Origin: an uncultured Blautia sp.
GTDB lineage: Bacteria > Bacillota > Clostridia > Lachnospirales > Lachnospiraceae
Length of the DNA: 64,000 nt
Assembly (NCBI RefSeq): GCF_934371575.1
Contig: NZ_CAKRNY010000003.1
Coordinates: 1 to 64,000 of the forward strand
Direction: 5' to 3'
The stretch's first letter is position 1, and the number at the start of each line of letters is the position of its first letter. The position numbers and the translations under genes are program-made. The notes under the pieces were generated by a model. It was given only the letters and a program-made list of their open reading frames with translations. It did no database searches and was not told the origin of the DNA. This document shows positions 63,673 through 64,000 of this stretch, piece after piece.

Positions 63673-64000
63673 GATTCTTTTCCTCCTTCCTTGTATTCTT
63701 TAAAAGCATTTCTGATGTTGATGCAGGTTCTTACAATAATCTCTGCAAGCATGTACATAAAAGGTGCAAATACTACTGTATATGGAAGCTTCAGCACACC
63801 TGTCACCATCTTCTTTCCGATCATGGAATGGAAACACGGCACGAAGCATACTACCAGCAGTATCAGCAGAAATACGTTATAAATTACTTTAAAAATAAAC
63901 TGGGTACGCGGTTTTACGGAATCATAAACCAGACCGAATACAACGTGTTCATCAGCTTCCATTGCTTTTCCAACGCCGAAGAACATGGTCCACATATATC
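63669..64000 (-). CDS. dctQ: TRAP transporter small permease (DctQ), partial
   Basis: The C-terminal part (at least 108 residues) of a four-helix DctQ protein; the N-terminus lies beyond the window end. The segment FGVGKAMEADEHVVFGL and the two following helices are typical. It is the membrane partner of DctM, and the two genes overlap by four bases (ATGA). A DctP binding-protein gene is expected beyond the edge. Confidence 0.8.
   Translation of the reverse strand, partial: YMWTMFFGVGKAMEADEHVVFGLVYDSVKPRTQFIFKVIYNVFLLILLVVCFVPCFHSMIGKKMVTGVLKLPYTVVFAPFMYMLAEIIVRTCINIRNAFKEYKEGGKES

Noticed and set aside
1..64000. tRNA, rRNA, riboswitch and prophage genes
   Set aside because: I looked for cloverleaf-like segments, rRNA signatures, common riboswitch cores and phage structural genes and saw none that I could support by eye.

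Overview
The window looks like a chromosomal segment of a gut Lachnospiraceae bacterium (Blautia/Ruminococcus-like Firmicute). The evidence is AT-leaning DNA with strong AGGAGG ribosome sites, YesM/YesN and LytTR/AgrC-type two-component systems, GPH-, ECF-, TRAP- and YtfQ-type transporters, several glycoside hydrolases, and a secreted protein with BspA-type leucine-rich repeats and Ig-like domains. This is inferred from gene content only; no rRNA or other marker is present. All genes but one lie on the minus strand, so 'upstream' below mostly means higher coordinates.

Layout. 1-7.3 kb: a truncated acetyltransferase next to an outward promoter, an AlbA_2/ATPase-type regulator, an aldo/keto reductase, an oleate hydratase with its likely TetR regulator, and an AAA ATPase with a nuclease-like C-terminus. 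7.4-19.8 kb: a YtfQRT/YjfF-type sugar ABC transporter (two permeases, a double ATPase and a binding protein), a divergent GntR-LacI-type repressor (the only plus-strand gene), and an operon of a GGDEF-REC-HD-GYP protein, a YesM kinase, a membrane-anchored binding-protein paralogue and a YesN regulator. 19.8-25.4 kb: HAD phosphatase, HtrA protease, GtrA protein and a GH3 beta-glucosidase. 25.5-31 kb: a solute-binding lipoprotein and a giant hybrid kinase without permeases. 31-36.2 kb: a surface protein with ten 123-bp repeats, then a second AAA ATPase/nuclease-like gene. 36.4-46 kb: two glycan clusters, LytTR/kinase/GH5/GPH-transporter and a domain-permuted membrane GH3 with two unknown envelope proteins.

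46-54.7 kb carries sulfur genes (larE, cysK) that flank a small accessory island: a HipA/CtkA-like kinase, a serine-recombinase-like protein that appears to have lost its catalytic residues, and a 167-bp hairpin-rich inverted-repeat element. Next come a small acidic protein, an HD hydrolase, a methyltransferase, an M28 peptidase and a HigB-HigA pair whose antitoxin is fused to an ImmA/IrrE-type metallopeptidase domain. 55-64 kb: a complete ECF transporter (fused ATPase, T and S components), then YhcH, a GH106-like rhamnosidase and a TRAP transporter that runs off the window.

How it fits together. Much of the window is carbohydrate sensing and uptake wired to dedicated two-component systems. 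Several stand-alone genes (AlbA_2, two AAA ATPases, HigBA) have palindromes or iterated repeats at their promoters, as expected for self-regulated accessory genes. The strongest candidate for an undescribed system is the kinase plus pseudo-recombinase pair at 47.2-49.0 kb.
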